This document shows positions 27,775 to 38,998 of a stretch of 64,000 nt of DNA, one piece after another. This stretch comes from Streptomyces sp. NRRL B-3428 (GTDB taxonomy: Bacteria; Actinomycetota; Actinomycetes; Streptomycetales; Streptomycetaceae): NCBI GenBank assembly GCA_000721375.1, contig JOGW01000007.1, forward strand, positions 248,001 through 312,000, read 5' to 3'. The notes beneath the pieces were generated by a model. That model was not told where the DNA came from and searched no databases. It saw only the letters and a program-made list of their open reading frames with translations. Position 1 is the stretch's first letter. Every line of letters begins with the position of its first letter. The position numbers and the translations under genes were made by a program.

Positions 27775-28163
27775 TTGGATGGTGTCCTCCCCCGCGACTG
27801 CGGCTGCGGATGGGGGGTCCGGAGATTCGGAGCGATCCGCGCGCATAGTCGCGTCACAAGTGACGACATTCGACCGGAGTTACGGGAGAAAAGACAGACC
27901 TTGACTTCACCCGCCCAAGTACGTTAGTTGCAGCGCGAGTTGCACTATCCGGACACTGAATGTGCCCGTACGGCGCGCCCATCTCAGCGCATGAGATACG
28001 AAATGAGCCCGTGCGCCCCCCATGCATCGGCACCGTGGGTTAGGTCACGCTTACTCGGCGTTCCGGCAGGGAATCCGTCGTCATAGAGTCTGTTGACGGT
28101 GTTTTTGCCTGAGCAGCCCGACCGACCGAGACCCCCCGCACCCTCCCAAGAGGACGGTTCGCC
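27775..28163. other. Divergent intergenic region between M6 protease and small membrane protein
   Basis: No gene is supported in these 389 bases. It must hold two divergent promoters. Possible operators are CGTCAC-AA-GTGACG at 27852-27865 and a direct repeat AGTTGCA at 27926 and 27938 (12-bp spacing). TTGACGG near 28093 could be a -35 element for the plus-strand gene. All of these are by-eye candidates. Confidence 0.45.
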
Positions 28164-28457
28164 ATGCCTCGCACCACTGCCGCACAGCTCGCCTACGGAT
28201 CCGTGACGGTCGTGACTGCCACGCTCGCCATGCTGCTGCTCTCCCAGACCCGTACCGGTCTCGGGATCGCCGTCATCGCCGTCGCCGCGCTCGGGCTCGG
28301 CCTCCTGGTCGCGGTGACCGTGCCGATGCCGCGCCGTACGCCGCCCGCCGTCGCCACCGCCGAAATCCCCCAGGAGCGCGTGCCGTTGCCGCGTGCGCAC
28401 AGCGGGGCCGAGGTGCGGGTGGAGTCCCGGGTCGGGGAGCACTCACTCAGGAACTGA
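28164..28457 (+). CDS. Small membrane protein
   Basis: A 97-residue protein with two adjacent hydrophobic segments (LAYGSVTVVTATLAMLLL and GIAVIAVAALGLGLLVAVTV) and a basic, Pro-rich tail after VPMPRRTPP. Both ends are probably cytosolic. AGAGGACGG stands before ATG 28164. No family is recognised. It has its own promoter region and is followed by a strong terminator. Confidence 0.78.
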   Translation: MPRTTAAQLAYGSVTVVTATLAMLLLSQTRTGLGIAVIAVAALGLGLLVAVTVPMPRRTPPAVATAEIPQERVPLPRAHSGAEVRVESRVGEHSLRN

Positions 28458-28486
28458 CACGTCGCGCTTCGCGCTTTCGGACATAC

Positions 28487-28523
28487 GTCGGCGGGGCCGT
28501 GCTGTGCGCACGGCCCCGCCGAC
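28487..28523. terminator. Bidirectional terminator
   Basis: GTCGGCGGGGCCGTG pairs perfectly with its complement across a 7-nt loop, between convergent genes. Confidence 0.88.
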
Positions 28524-28531
28524 TTGTCCTG

Positions 28532-28552
28532 CTGCCTACTGCCTACTGCCTG
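28532..28552. repeat. 7-bp short tandem repeat
   Basis: CTGCCTA, CTGCCTA, CTGCCTG in tandem in the convergent intergenic gap, between the terminator and the RDD gene end. Confidence 0.7.
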
Positions 28553-28576
28553 CTGTTCTGCCGCCCCTGGTGTGCG

Positions 28577-29371
28577 TCAGACGGTGCTGACCACCACCGT
28601 CTTCGCGGACTTGTCGTGCAGGGCCTGCTTGTACGGCTTGTCCGTCATCATCAGGATGGCGAGGATCAGCCACCACACACACGGGCAGCACAGCAGCGCG
28701 GGCAGCCACAGCACCGCCGCGCGGATGAGCGCCGGGTTGGACTGCGGGGTCGCGCCGTCCTGCAGGTTCGCCACCCGCAGGTTCATGATCTTCTTGCCTA
28801 CGGTCTGGCCGTTCTTCTTGACCATGAACCAGTCGTAGCCGACGAAGGCCACGCAGGCGATCAGCGTCCAGATGAAGGACGAGCCGCTGTAGCTCTGGCT
28901 GACGACGTCACCGAGGTCGTCGGTGTCCGTCTCGACATGGCGGAACGGCAGCTGGATCACGGCCAGCGGGATACCGATGATCAGCGCGTCGATGATCCGG
29001 GCCGCGATGCGCTTGCCCACGTCGGCGAGCGGGGGCATGCCCTGCAGCGGGTCGGGCCCGCCGCCGTAGCCGCCGAATCCCCCGGCGCCGCCGCCATAGG
29101 GATCGCCGCCGCCGGGAGGCGGCGGGGGCGGAGTGCCGTACGGGCTCTGCGCGCCGCCGTACGGGGAGTTGCCGCCCGACGGGGGCGGCGGGGTGCCGTA
29201 GGGGTCGCCGCCGCCGGGAGGCGGGGCAGGGGTGCCGTAGGGGTCGCCGGGAGGCGTGCCGCCCTGCGGGCTGTCGTAGGGGGAGCCGCTGCCACTGCCG
29301 GACGGCGGCTGCTTCCTGAAGGGGTCGTCCTCCGGCTGGCCTGAGCCCGGGGGCGGCGGTTCGGTGGTCAT
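28577..29371 (-). CDS. RDD family membrane protein with Pro/Gly-rich N-terminus
   Basis: A 264-residue protein. The first 115 residues are low complexity with repeated GDPYGTP and SPYG units, probably disordered in the cytosol. The RDD domain starts at VGKRIAARIIDALIIGIPLA and contains the Arg and Asp-Asp residues that name the family, with three or four membrane helices and the typical NGQTVGKKIMNLRV loop. RDD proteins are thought to act in transport or ion homeostasis, but most are uncharacterised. Another RDD gene lies just upstream on the same strand (116-bp gap), so they may cooperate. Confidence 0.88.
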   Translation of the reverse strand: MTTEPPPPGSGQPEDDPFRKQPPSGSGSGSPYDSPQGGTPPGDPYGTPAPPPGGGDPYGTPPPPSGGNSPYGGAQSPYGTPPPPPPGGGDPYGGGAGGFGGYGGGPDPLQGMPPLADVGKRIAARIIDALIIGIPLAVIQLPFRHVETDTDDLGDVVSQSYSGSSFIWTLIACVAFVGYDWFMVKKNGQTVGKKIMNLRVANLQDGATPQSNPALIRAAVLWLPALLCCPCVWWLILAILMMTDKPYKQALHDKSAKTVVVSTV

Positions 29372-29454
29372 GCCCCGAGTCGAACGCGTGCGTCTGCCGG
29401 GCGCATCCGGGTGTGGGCCGTACGGGTTACGGACCGGGGTGGGGGCGCCCCCTT

Positions 29455-29510
29455 CGCGTTCCTAGCCGGCCACGAAGGTCCGCGTTCCTAGCCGGCCACG
29501 AAGGTCCGCG
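29455..29510. repeat. 26-bp exact tandem duplication at the 3' end of an RDD gene
   Basis: The 26-mer at 29455-29480 is repeated exactly at 29481-29506, plus four further bases. On the coding strand it holds the last codons (RTFVAG) and the TAG stop, so a second copy of the gene end lies just behind the first. Confidence 0.95.
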
Positions 29511-31014
29511 CCGCCTTGTCGTGCCAGCACTGGCGCCAAGGGCGGTCGAAGACGCACCAGATGATGCCGATGAGCCCGATCGCCAGCAAGCCCGGGACGG
29601 TGTACACCAGCCAGCGCTTCACCGACGCTCCCGTCGACGGGACATCGTGCCCCTCGATGTCGCGGACCTCGATCCCGAGCAGCTTCTTGCCGAGCGTGCG
29701 GCCCCACTTGGCGGTCGGGAGCGCCTCGTAGAGGAAGCCCGCGACCAGGAGCACGCCGAGAACGATGCCGAGGTACGCGGTGGTCGTGCCGTCGAGCAGC
29801 CAGACCGTGGTCTTCAGCCCCGAGAGCTTCGCCTCGTCGATCTTCGCGTCGACGTGGTCGATCACCTTGGGGACCAGCGGCACGGCCGCCGCGGCCGTGA
29901 CACCGCCGACGATCAGGGTGTCGACCAGACGGGCCACGAGCCGCTTGCCGAGCCCGGCGGGCCGTACCGCGGCCTGGGCCCGGGCGGCGGCCGTGAACGG
30001 GTCCTCGACCACCGGCTTGAACGGCGCCACCGGCTGCCCCTCGGCGGCGGGCGCCTGAGCGAGCTGGTGGACCTGCTGGGCCCAGGAGGCGTTGCCGCCG
30101 CCGGGACCCGGCGTGACGGGCGAAGCGGGCTGCGGGTAGCCGTAGCCGGACTGCGGGGTGGCGGGAGCGGGTTGTGCCGGAGCAGCGGGCTGCGGGTGGC
30201 CGTAGCCCGGCTGCGGGGCTGCGGGCCGGGCCGGCGCGGGGGCCTGCGGGGCGGCGGACGCCACCGCCTGCGGAGCGGGGGCCTCGGGTTCGACGCGGCG
30301 GATCGACATCGTGCCGTCCGTGCGGTGCGAGGGCCCCTGCGGCGCCGCGGTCCCGGAATCGCTCGTACGGGGGCGCAGGGCGCGCATCGTCATGGTGCCG
30401 TCGGCCGGCGCCTCGTCCGCCGGAGCGGAAGCGGTGCCCGGCTCCGTCACCGAAGAAGGGGTGGCCGCAACCGGAGAAGGAGTGGCCGCCGCCACACGCG
30501 GGTCCTGGCCCGAGCCGGCCGGCGCACCCCAGGACACCTTGCGGTCCCGCTCCCCGCCGAACCCGGACTGCCGCCCGGCGTCGGCCTGCCAGGCGGATGC
30601 CGGTTCGGGGCGGGCGCCATGCAGTTCGTCCCGTACGGGGGGTGAGGCGCCGGCGGACGCCGAGGGCACCGCATCGGCGGGCTCGGCGGGAGCGGCGGGC
30701 AGAGCCGCCGGAGCGGGCGAGACCGAAGAGGCGGACGGGACCACAGCGGACCCCGGCACCGCGTCGGCCGGCTCCTCGTCGAAGAACATGGGCCCGGTCT
30801 CATCGGCCCGCGGCCCCTGCTGCTGAGCCGGGACGGAGGGCGCGGCGCCCCCGGGCGGCGCCGGCATGGCCTCGCCCTCGGACGGCGCGGGGCGACTGGT
30901 GCCGGGGACCCAGGCAACTCCGTTCCAGTACCGGACATATCCGGGAATGGACGGGTCGGGGTAGTAGCCCGCGCGCGGGCTGGTCTCGCCGGGTGCCGGG
31001 GTGGGCGCGCTCAT
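29488..31014 (-). CDS. DUF2510-RDD fusion membrane protein
   Basis: A 508-residue protein. Residues about 14-45 (GYYPDPSIPGYVRYWNGVAW) are a DUF2510 module, a Trp-rich motif common in actinobacterial membrane proteins. A long Ala/Pro-rich linker of about 300 residues follows, with GTMTMRALRP and GTMSIRRVEP-like short motifs and repeated QPGYGHPQP units. The C-terminal RDD domain begins at LGKRLVARLVDTLIVGGV and has three or four helices, ending ARTFVAG. ATG 31014 is preferred over an upstream start since the DUF2510 module begins right after it. The end of the gene is tandemly duplicated. Confidence 0.87.
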   Translation of the reverse strand: MSAPTPAPGETSPRAGYYPDPSIPGYVRYWNGVAWVPGTSRPAPSEGEAMPAPPGGAAPSVPAQQQGPRADETGPMFFDEEPADAVPGSAVVPSASSVSPAPAALPAAPAEPADAVPSASAGASPPVRDELHGARPEPASAWQADAGRQSGFGGERDRKVSWGAPAGSGQDPRVAAATPSPVAATPSSVTEPGTASAPADEAPADGTMTMRALRPRTSDSGTAAPQGPSHRTDGTMSIRRVEPEAPAPQAVASAAPQAPAPARPAAPQPGYGHPQPAAPAQPAPATPQSGYGYPQPASPVTPGPGGGNASWAQQVHQLAQAPAAEGQPVAPFKPVVEDPFTAAARAQAAVRPAGLGKRLVARLVDTLIVGGVTAAAAVPLVPKVIDHVDAKIDEAKLSGLKTTVWLLDGTTTAYLGIVLGVLLVAGFLYEALPTAKWGRTLGKKLLGIEVRDIEGHDVPSTGASVKRWLVYTVPGLLAIGLIGIIWCVFDRPWRQCWHDKAARTFVAG

Positions 31015-31267
31015 GGTCCGTCGTCCCGTATCTGCTCGGGGTTCTTGGGGTGGTGGGTCCACATCTATCAGACCACCGGGCGCACCCGGGCCCGTCCGGG
31101 CTCATAGGCCCCTTTCGAGCAGACCCGGCACAACTCCTCGGCCGTGACCCAGGTCACGCGAACTGCCGTAAGAAAGTGGGGAAAGTCGCGTAAGCAACCC
31201 TGAACATCCCGCTCTCTCCTTGCGTGGGCCATTCCGGAGCCCACTGGAGGAAAGGAAGCGGACGCAC

Positions 31268-31747
31268 ATGCACACCGTGGTGGAACGCGAGCTGGAACTC
31301 AGGCTGGTGCTCTCACCGGAGCGCAGCATCCCGGTGCCGGCCAGGCTGACTTACCGCACGGACGATCCGTACGCCGTGCACATCTCTTTCCATGTCAACA
31401 GCGATCAGCCCGTCAACTGGACCTTCGCCAGGGAGCTCCTGGTGGAAGGGGTGTTCAGGCCCTGCGGGCACGGGGACGTCCGGGTCTGGCCGACGAAGAT
31501 CGAGCGCCGCAGCGTGGTCCTGATGGCCCTCAGTTCACCCGACGGGGACGCGCTGCTCGAAGCGCCGGCCGCCGCCGTCTCCGCCTGGCTGGAGCGCACG
31601 CTGCGGGTGGTCCCGCCGGGCGCTGAGTCCGAGCAGCTCGGCATCGACGAGGGCCTGGCCGAGCTGCTCGCACCCGCACCGCGCGGTCACGACGATCTGT
31701 GGCTGAGCGACCCCTGGCCCTCGGACGAGTCCAAGGACGGTGAGTGA
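31268..31747 (+). CDS. ssgG: SsgA-like sporulation and cell division protein
   Basis: A 159-residue SsgA-like protein (SALP), a family confined to sporulating actinomycetes that controls septum placement and wall remodelling during sporulation. Family features are the N-terminal ERELELRLVLSPERSIPVPA, the block YRTDDPYAVHISFHVNSDQP, VNWTFARELLVEGVFRPCG and the C-terminal basic/acidic region. ATG 31268 is chosen because GGAGGAAAGGAAG lies upstream. The symbol ssgG rests on neighbourhood (GlcD-like oxidase, TPR protein, hppD downstream), which is how I recall the S. coelicolor gene; SALP paralogues are similar, so confirm it by tree. Confidence 0.88.
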   Translation: MHTVVERELELRLVLSPERSIPVPARLTYRTDDPYAVHISFHVNSDQPVNWTFARELLVEGVFRPCGHGDVRVWPTKIERRSVVLMALSSPDGDALLEAPAAAVSAWLERTLRVVPPGAESEQLGIDEGLAELLAPAPRGHDDLWLSDPWPSDESKDGE

Positions 31748-31783
31748 GCCTCGCACACAGTGCTGCCCGTACGTATGAAGGGG

Positions 31784-33193
31784 CTAGAAGAGCTTGCCCG
31801 GGTTGAGGATGCCGAGGGGGTCGAAGGTCTGCTTGATGCCGCGCTGCAACTCGACTCCCACCGGGCCGATTTCGCGCGCCAGCCACTCCTTCTTGAGAAC
31901 GCCCACACCGTGCTCGCCGGTGATCGTGCCGCCGAGTTCCAGGCCGAGGGCCATGATCTCGTCGAAGGATTCGCGGGCGCGCCGGGACTCGTCGGGGTCG
32001 GCCGCGTCGAAGCAGACCGTGGGGTGGGTGTTGCCGTCGCCCGCGTGGGCGCAGACCCCGATCGTCAGACCGTACTTGTCCGCGATCCGCGCGGTGCCTT
32101 CGAGCAGGGCGCCGAGCTGTGAGCGCGGCACGCAGACGTCGTCGATCATCGTGGTGCCCTTGACCGCCTCGAGTGCGGTCAGGGACAACCGCCGTGCCTG
32201 GAGCAGGAGTTCGGACTCGGCGTGGTCCTCCGCGGGCACCACCTCGGTGGCACCCGCCGCCGCGCACAGCTCGCCGACAGCGGCAAGATCCGCGGCCGGG
32301 TCGGGGGTGTCGAAGGCGCACAGGAGCAGCGCCTCGGTGGTCTCGGGCAGGCCCATCCGCGCCATGTCGTTGACGGCTCGTACCGTCGTACGGTCCATGA
32401 GTTCGAGCAGTGACGGCACATGGCCGGCTTCCATGATCCTGCATACGGCGTCGCAGGCGGCCGCGACCGAGGCGAACTCGGCGGCCAGCGCGAGCTGCTG
32501 GGGCGGCTGCGGCTTGAGCGCGAGCACCGCCCGTACGACGATGCCGAGGCTGCCCTCGGAGCCGACGAAGAGCCGCGTCAGGTCGTAGCCCGCGACACCC
32601 TTCGCCGTACGCCGGCCGGTGCTCAGGAGGCGGCCGTCGGCCAGGACGACGTCGAGGCCGAGGACGTACTCGGCGGTGACCCCGTACTTGACGCAGCACA
32701 GGCCGCCCGAGGCCGTGCCGATGTTGCCGCCGATGGTGCACATCTCCCAACTGGACGGATCCGGCGGGTAGTAGAGCCCGCGCTCGTTGACCGCGCGCGA
32801 GAGCGTCGCGTTGACGACTCCCGGTTCGACCACGGCGATACGGTCCACGGGGTTGATCTCGAGGATCCGGTCCATCTTGACCAGTGAGAGCACGATGCAG
32901 CCCTCGCTCGCGTTGGCCGCACCCGAGAGCCCGGTGCGCGCGCCCTGCGGGACGACCGGCACCCGCAGCTCGGTCGCGGTGCGCATGACGTGCTGCACCT
33001 CTTCGACGGTGCGCGGGAGCACCACCACCGCGGGGGCGCCCGCCTCGCAGAAGCTCGCCATGTCATGGGCGTACGAGGCGGTGACATCGGGGTCGGTGAG
33101 GAGCGACTCGGCGGGGAGCACTTCGCGCAGGCGCTCGAGGAGCTCGGTGGGTGCGGGATGTCCGGGAGCGGGATGTCCGGGGGCGGCGGTCAT
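31784..33193 (-). CDS. GlcD-type FAD-linked oxidase
   Basis: A 469-residue flavoenzyme of the glycolate/D-lactate dehydrogenase family. The FAD-binding PCMH domain has VPVVPQGARTGLSGAANA and, further on, PDPSSWEMCTIGGNIGTASG (20 residues); the C-terminal cap ends in the usual GVCAHAGDGNTHP, ITGEHGVGVLKK and FDPLGILNPGKLF. It probably oxidises a 2-hydroxy acid such as glycolate or D-lactate. ATG 33193 has GGAG upstream. It converges with ssgG and diverges from the TPR gene, so it is monocistronic. Confidence 0.93.
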   Translation of the reverse strand: MTAAPGHPAPGHPAPTELLERLREVLPAESLLTDPDVTASYAHDMASFCEAGAPAVVVLPRTVEEVQHVMRTATELRVPVVPQGARTGLSGAANASEGCIVLSLVKMDRILEINPVDRIAVVEPGVVNATLSRAVNERGLYYPPDPSSWEMCTIGGNIGTASGGLCCVKYGVTAEYVLGLDVVLADGRLLSTGRRTAKGVAGYDLTRLFVGSEGSLGIVVRAVLALKPQPPQQLALAAEFASVAAACDAVCRIMEAGHVPSLLELMDRTTVRAVNDMARMGLPETTEALLLCAFDTPDPAADLAAVGELCAAAGATEVVPAEDHAESELLLQARRLSLTALEAVKGTTMIDDVCVPRSQLGALLEGTARIADKYGLTIGVCAHAGDGNTHPTVCFDAADPDESRRARESFDEIMALGLELGGTITGEHGVGVLKKEWLAREIGPVGVELQRGIKQTFDPLGILNPGKLF

Positions 33194-33291
33194 GATCTCC
33201 AGACTTCCACCCGGGGCCATCGGTGTGAACCCGTCCGGTCAACCGCTTGCCGTACATCCGTGTGCTCTTCATATGGGCGCACAGTTGCGCC

Positions 33292-35187
33292 ATGGAGAAC
33301 GAACAGGAACGAGAGGCTCCGGGTTCCGCGTGGCCGCCGCCGTTCGGTCAGGGGACGGGTGGGTGGCCGGCCGGCGAGTCCGCTCAGGTGCGGTCCACGG
33401 GGTGGGAGCCGAATCCGCAGAGGTTCGAGCAACAGGCGCCCGCGCCCATCACCCCCGAACCCCCTGCGCCCCCCGCGCCCTCCGCGCCCTCCGCGCCCTC
33501 CTCTCCCCCTCCCCCGGCCCCCCGGGACAGCGCCCAACTCCTGCGCCGCACCCTGATCACCTCCGTGATCGGCTCCGTAGTCCTCTCCTGCACGGTCTTC
33601 GCGCTCCCCCTGGTCGTGGACCACGGACCGCCGCCCGCGCCCGGACCCGTCGGCCGGGCGATGCAGGCGGTGGGCGCGGGGGCGCCCGCCTCGCTCACCG
33701 ATCTGGGGGCGCTGATCGCGGACCGCGAGGCGCATCTCGCCGAGCACCCCGGGGACGAGGAGTCCTGGGCGGTGCTCGGAGTTGCGTATGTGGAGCACGC
33801 GCGCCGGACCGCCGACCGCGGCCTCTACGTCCGGGCCGAGCAGGCGCTGAACCGTTCACTGGCGGTGCGCCCGGCCGACCGGGGCAACATCGAGGCGCTC
33901 GCGGGGATGGCCGATCTGGCGAGTGCGCGCCATGACTACCGGGCCGCGAAGAAGTGGGGCGAGCTCGCGGTGATGCAGAAGCCGCGGCGCTGGAACCTCT
34001 ACCCCGTACTGATCGACACGTACGACCGTCTCGGCGAGTACAAGGCCGCGGACAAGGCGCTGGAGAAGCTCCAGGAGCTGCACTCGAACGCGGCGATCAT
34101 GGCGCGTGCCGCGCGGCTCTACGGGGACCGCGGCTGGCGCGAGAACGCGGCCGCGGCCATCGTGGACGCCGCCGCCCTGGCCGAGCAGCCCGCCGAACAG
34201 GCCGCCTACCAGCACAGCGTGGGTGAACTGGCCTGGGAGCGCGGCGAAGCGGCCGAGTCCCTGCGCTGGTTCGAGTCGGCGCTGCGCAGCGACCCCGAGC
34301 ACGCGCCGTCGCTCGCTGCCAAGGGGCGCTCGCTCGCGGCGCTCGGGCGCACCTCGGAGGCGCTGGTGGCGTACCAGGCGGCGCTCAGGATCCTGCCACA
34401 GCCGCAGTACGCCATGGAGCTGGGCGAGTTGTACGAATCGCTCGGGCTCAGCGCCGCGGCCAACTCCCAATACGACGCGGTACGGCGGCAGTTGACGGAT
34501 CCCGGCGCCGATCAGCTGGCGCTCGGACTCTTCGAGGCCGACCACGGGGACGCGGGCGGGGCGGTCGAGCGGCTGACCGCGGAGTTCCGGCGGCATCCGG
34601 GGCGCCAGGTCACGGACGCCCTCGGCTGGGCGCACTACCGGGCGGGCGACAGCAAGCAGGCGCTGGCGTACGTGAAGCGCGCGATGGACAAGGACGCTCC
34701 GCGCAGCGCGCTGTTCGCGTACCACCGCGGTCAGATCGAGCGGGCGCTCGGCGAGTGGGGTCCGGCTCGGCGCTTCCTCACCGAGGCGCTGAAGATCAAT
34801 CCGTACTTCTCGCGGGTCCACGCGCCGGCCGCGCAGGAGTCCCTCGACGCCCTCGGCGAGCCGCCGCCGGGCGGTCCGGTGAACGTCACCGGTGAGAAGC
34901 CGCAGGCGCCTGCCCTGGGGCGGCCGTCCGGGTCGCGGCAGCAGACCTCGCCGTCGGGGCGGGGCGGTCCCAAGTCCTCGCAGCAGGGCGGGAGTTCCTC
35001 GCGCAAGAGCTCGGGCTCGGGCTCCGGTTCCGGGTCCGGTTCCGGTTCCGCGTCCGGATCGGGCTCAGGGTCCGGCTCGTCCTCGCGTACGGAGCAGTCG
35101 TCCCCGCGTAAGCAGAGCGGTGGCGGCAGTGGCAGCAGCGGCGGTGGCGGCAGCACGAAGCCCGCGCCCAAGCGCACCGCGCGCTGA
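33292..35187 (+). CDS. Membrane-anchored TPR-repeat protein
   Basis: A 631-residue protein with a Pro-rich cytosolic N-terminus, one membrane helix at about 87-109 (TLITSVIGSVVLSCTVFALP), and then about ten tetratricopeptide-like repeats (residues about 130-540; e.g. AVLGVAYVEHARRTADRGLY, AADKALEKLQELHSNAAI). The last 90 residues are Ser/Gly repeats ending in a Lys/Arg tail. TPRs normally scaffold protein complexes; being behind one membrane helix, they probably lie outside the cytosol. ATG 33292 has no good ribosome site. It converges with hppD through a strong terminator. Confidence 0.85.
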   Translation: MENEQEREAPGSAWPPPFGQGTGGWPAGESAQVRSTGWEPNPQRFEQQAPAPITPEPPAPPAPSAPSAPSSPPPPAPRDSAQLLRRTLITSVIGSVVLSCTVFALPLVVDHGPPPAPGPVGRAMQAVGAGAPASLTDLGALIADREAHLAEHPGDEESWAVLGVAYVEHARRTADRGLYVRAEQALNRSLAVRPADRGNIEALAGMADLASARHDYRAAKKWGELAVMQKPRRWNLYPVLIDTYDRLGEYKAADKALEKLQELHSNAAIMARAARLYGDRGWRENAAAAIVDAAALAEQPAEQAAYQHSVGELAWERGEAAESLRWFESALRSDPEHAPSLAAKGRSLAALGRTSEALVAYQAALRILPQPQYAMELGELYESLGLSAAANSQYDAVRRQLTDPGADQLALGLFEADHGDAGGAVERLTAEFRRHPGRQVTDALGWAHYRAGDSKQALAYVKRAMDKDAPRSALFAYHRGQIERALGEWGPARRFLTEALKINPYFSRVHAPAAQESLDALGEPPPGGPVNVTGEKPQAPALGRPSGSRQQTSPSGRGGPKSSQQGGSSSRKSSGSGSGSGSGSGSASGSGSGSGSSSRTEQSSPRKQSGGGSGSSGGGGSTKPAPKRTAR

Positions 35188-35203
35188 CCGAACCGCACAC
35201 GAA

Positions 35204-35233
35204 AGGGGCGGGACCTCGAAAGGTCCCGCCCCT
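35204..35233. terminator. Bidirectional terminator between TPR gene and hppD
   Basis: A perfect 13-bp stem (AGGGGCGGGACCT and complement) with loop CGAA. Confidence 0.9.
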
Positions 35234-35241
35234 CACCGCTG

Positions 35242-37019
<1,778 letters not shown>

Positions 37020-37059
37020 ACAGCAGCGGTCGCGGGCCCGATCCGGGAGGTGAGCAGGC

Positions 37060-37707
37060 GTGAACTTCTGGGATTACGTCAGCAACCGCCATCAGCAGCT
37101 GCTCATGGACGCGTTCCAGCACGCGAGCGCGGTCTTCCAGTGCATGGTGATCGCCACGGTCATCGGCATCCTGATCGGCGTCCTCACCTACCGCAGCGAA
37201 TGGGCGGGCAATCTCGCCACGCTCACCACCTCGACGATCCTCACTGTCCCCTCCCTCGCCCTGATCGGTCTGCTGATCCCGATCGTGGGCCTGGGTGTGC
37301 CGCCGACGGTGATCGCGCTGACCCTGTACGGGCTGCTGCCCATCGTGCGGAACTCGATCGTCGGTCTGCGCGGGGTCGATCCGGCCCTGGTGGACGCGGC
37401 CAAGGGCATCGGGATGTCGCGTACGGCAAGGCTGTTCAAGGTCGAGCTGCCGATCGCCTGGCCGCCGATCCTGACCGGGATCCGGGTCTCCACCCAGATG
37501 CTGATGGGTATCGCCGCGATCGCCGCGTACGCCTCCGGGCCCGGGCTCGGCAACGAGATCTTCCGCGGGATCGGCTCCCTCGGCTCCAAGAACGCCCTGA
37601 ACCAGGTGCTCGCCGGCACGCTCGGGATCGTCGTCCTCGCGCTGCTCTTCGACGCCGCCTACGTACTGATCGGACGGCTGACCATCTCTAGGGGTATCCG
37701 TGTCTGA
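37060..37707 (+). CDS. OpuC/ProW-type ABC permease (first)
   Basis: A 215-residue membrane permease of the glycine betaine/choline (ProU/OpuC) ABC family. It has about six helices and the binding-protein-dependent transport motif GLRGVDPALVDAAKGIGMSR that contacts the ATPase. GTG 37060 is preceded by GGGAGG. Its stop overlaps the ATPase start by 8 bp. With the second permease, ATPase and lipoprotein that follow, it forms a complete importer. Confidence 0.92.
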   Translation: MNFWDYVSNRHQQLLMDAFQHASAVFQCMVIATVIGILIGVLTYRSEWAGNLATLTTSTILTVPSLALIGLLIPIVGLGVPPTVIALTLYGLLPIVRNSIVGLRGVDPALVDAAKGIGMSRTARLFKVELPIAWPPILTGIRVSTQMLMGIAAIAAYASGPGLGNEIFRGIGSLGSKNALNQVLAGTLGIVVLALLFDAAYVLIGRLTISRGIRV

Positions 37708-38998
37708 GGCCACGACGACCGTCACTTCGACCGCCGATTCGGCCGCCACGAAGTCTGCCGCGCGGACCACGGGCGCGACCATCGAGCTGGAGAACCTCAC
37801 CAAGCGCTACCCGGGCAGCTCGGACCCCGCGGTGGACAGCGTGAACATGGAGATCAAGGCCGGTGAACTGGTCATCTTCGTGGGGCCTTCGGGCTGCGGC
37901 AAGTCCACCACCCTGAAGATGATCAACCGGCTCATCGAGCCGACCAGTGGCCGGATCCGGATCGACGGCGAGGACGTCACGGACATGGATCCGGTGAAGC
38001 TGCGCCGGAAGATCGGCTACGCGATCCAGTCCTCCGGGCTCTTCCCGCACATGACCGTCGCCCAGAACATCGCGCTCGTACCGAAGATGATCGGCTGGAA
38101 CAAGGCGAAGATCAGGGACCGGGTCGAGGAGATGCTCGATCTGGTGGGCCTGGATCCGGCCGAGTTCCGCGGGCGCTATCCGCGGCAGCTGTCCGGCGGG
38201 CAGCAGCAACGGGTCGGTGTGGCGCGGGCGTTGGCGGCCGACCCGCCCGTACTCCTGATGGACGAGCCGTTCGGCGCGGTCGATCCGATCACGCGCGACC
38301 ACCTCCAGGACGAGCTGATCCGGCTGCAGCACGAGCTGCACAAGACGATCGTCTTCGTCACGCACGACTTCGACGAGGCGATCAAGCTGGGTGATCGCAT
38401 CGCCGTGCTGCGGGAGCGCTCGCACATCGCGCAGTTCGACACACCGGAAGCGATCCTCACGAACCCCGCCGATGACTTCGTGTCCGGATTCGTGGGCGCG
38501 GGGGCCGCGCTCAAGCGGCTGAATCTCACCCGCGTACGGGATGTGGAGATCCGCGACTACCCGACCGTGACCGTGGACGACCCGCTGCAGGAGATCTTCG
38601 ACAAGCTGCGCGACGGCACCACCAACGAGCTGCTGCTCCTCGACAAGCGGGGCCGGCCCTACAAGTGGCTCCGGCGCGGTGACCTGATGCGTGCGAAGGG
38701 CTCCCTTGCCCGTGCGGGCACGCTCGTGCACGACACAGTGACCCGCGACGCCACCCTGCGCGACGCCCTGGAGGCCGTGCTCACCGAGAGCGCGGGACGG
38801 GTCGCGGTGACCGGGCGGCGTGGGGAGTACACGGGCGTCGTCGACATGGAGACGCTGATGAACTCCGTGCACGAACTCCTGGAGACCGACCGGCTCGACG
38901 CCATCGAGCACCAGCACGATCTGGCGGACCAGCGCGCCGAGCAGACGCATCGCGCACAGGAGGGCGACGGCGCCGGCTTCGGGGAGGAGAAGGCGTGA
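37700..38998 (+). CDS. OpuC/ProV-type ABC ATPase with CBS pair
   Basis: A 432-residue ATP-binding subunit. Walker A GPSGCGKST (62-70), signature LSGGQQQR (164-171), Walker B LLMDEP (185-190). The C-terminal 170 residues hold a CBS domain pair (VRDVEIRDYPTVTVDDPLQE, DGTTNELLLLDKRGRPYKW region, VTRDATLRDALEAV). In OpuA-type transporters this pair senses ionic strength or c-di-AMP. The first 20 residues form a Ser/Thr/Ala-rich extension. The start overlaps the upstream permease stop and the downstream permease start (GTGA), so translation is coupled. Confidence 0.93.
   Translation: MSEATTTVTSTADSAATKSAARTTGATIELENLTKRYPGSSDPAVDSVNMEIKAGELVIFVGPSGCGKSTTLKMINRLIEPTSGRIRIDGEDVTDMDPVKLRRKIGYAIQSSGLFPHMTVAQNIALVPKMIGWNKAKIRDRVEEMLDLVGLDPAEFRGRYPRQLSGGQQQRVGVARALAADPPVLLMDEPFGAVDPITRDHLQDELIRLQHELHKTIVFVTHDFDEAIKLGDRIAVLRERSHIAQFDTPEAILTNPADDFVSGFVGAGAALKRLNLTRVRDVEIRDYPTVTVDDPLQEIFDKLRDGTTNELLLLDKRGRPYKWLRRGDLMRAKGSLARAGTLVHDTVTRDATLRDALEAVLTESAGRVAVTGRRGEYTGVVDMETLMNSVHELLETDRLDAIEHQHDLADQRAEQTHRAQEGDGAGFGEEKA

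Noticed and set aside
28577..31014. The two RDD genes as a recent tandem duplication
   Set aside because: They share the RDD domain but their N-terminal parts and repeat motifs differ, so any duplication is old.
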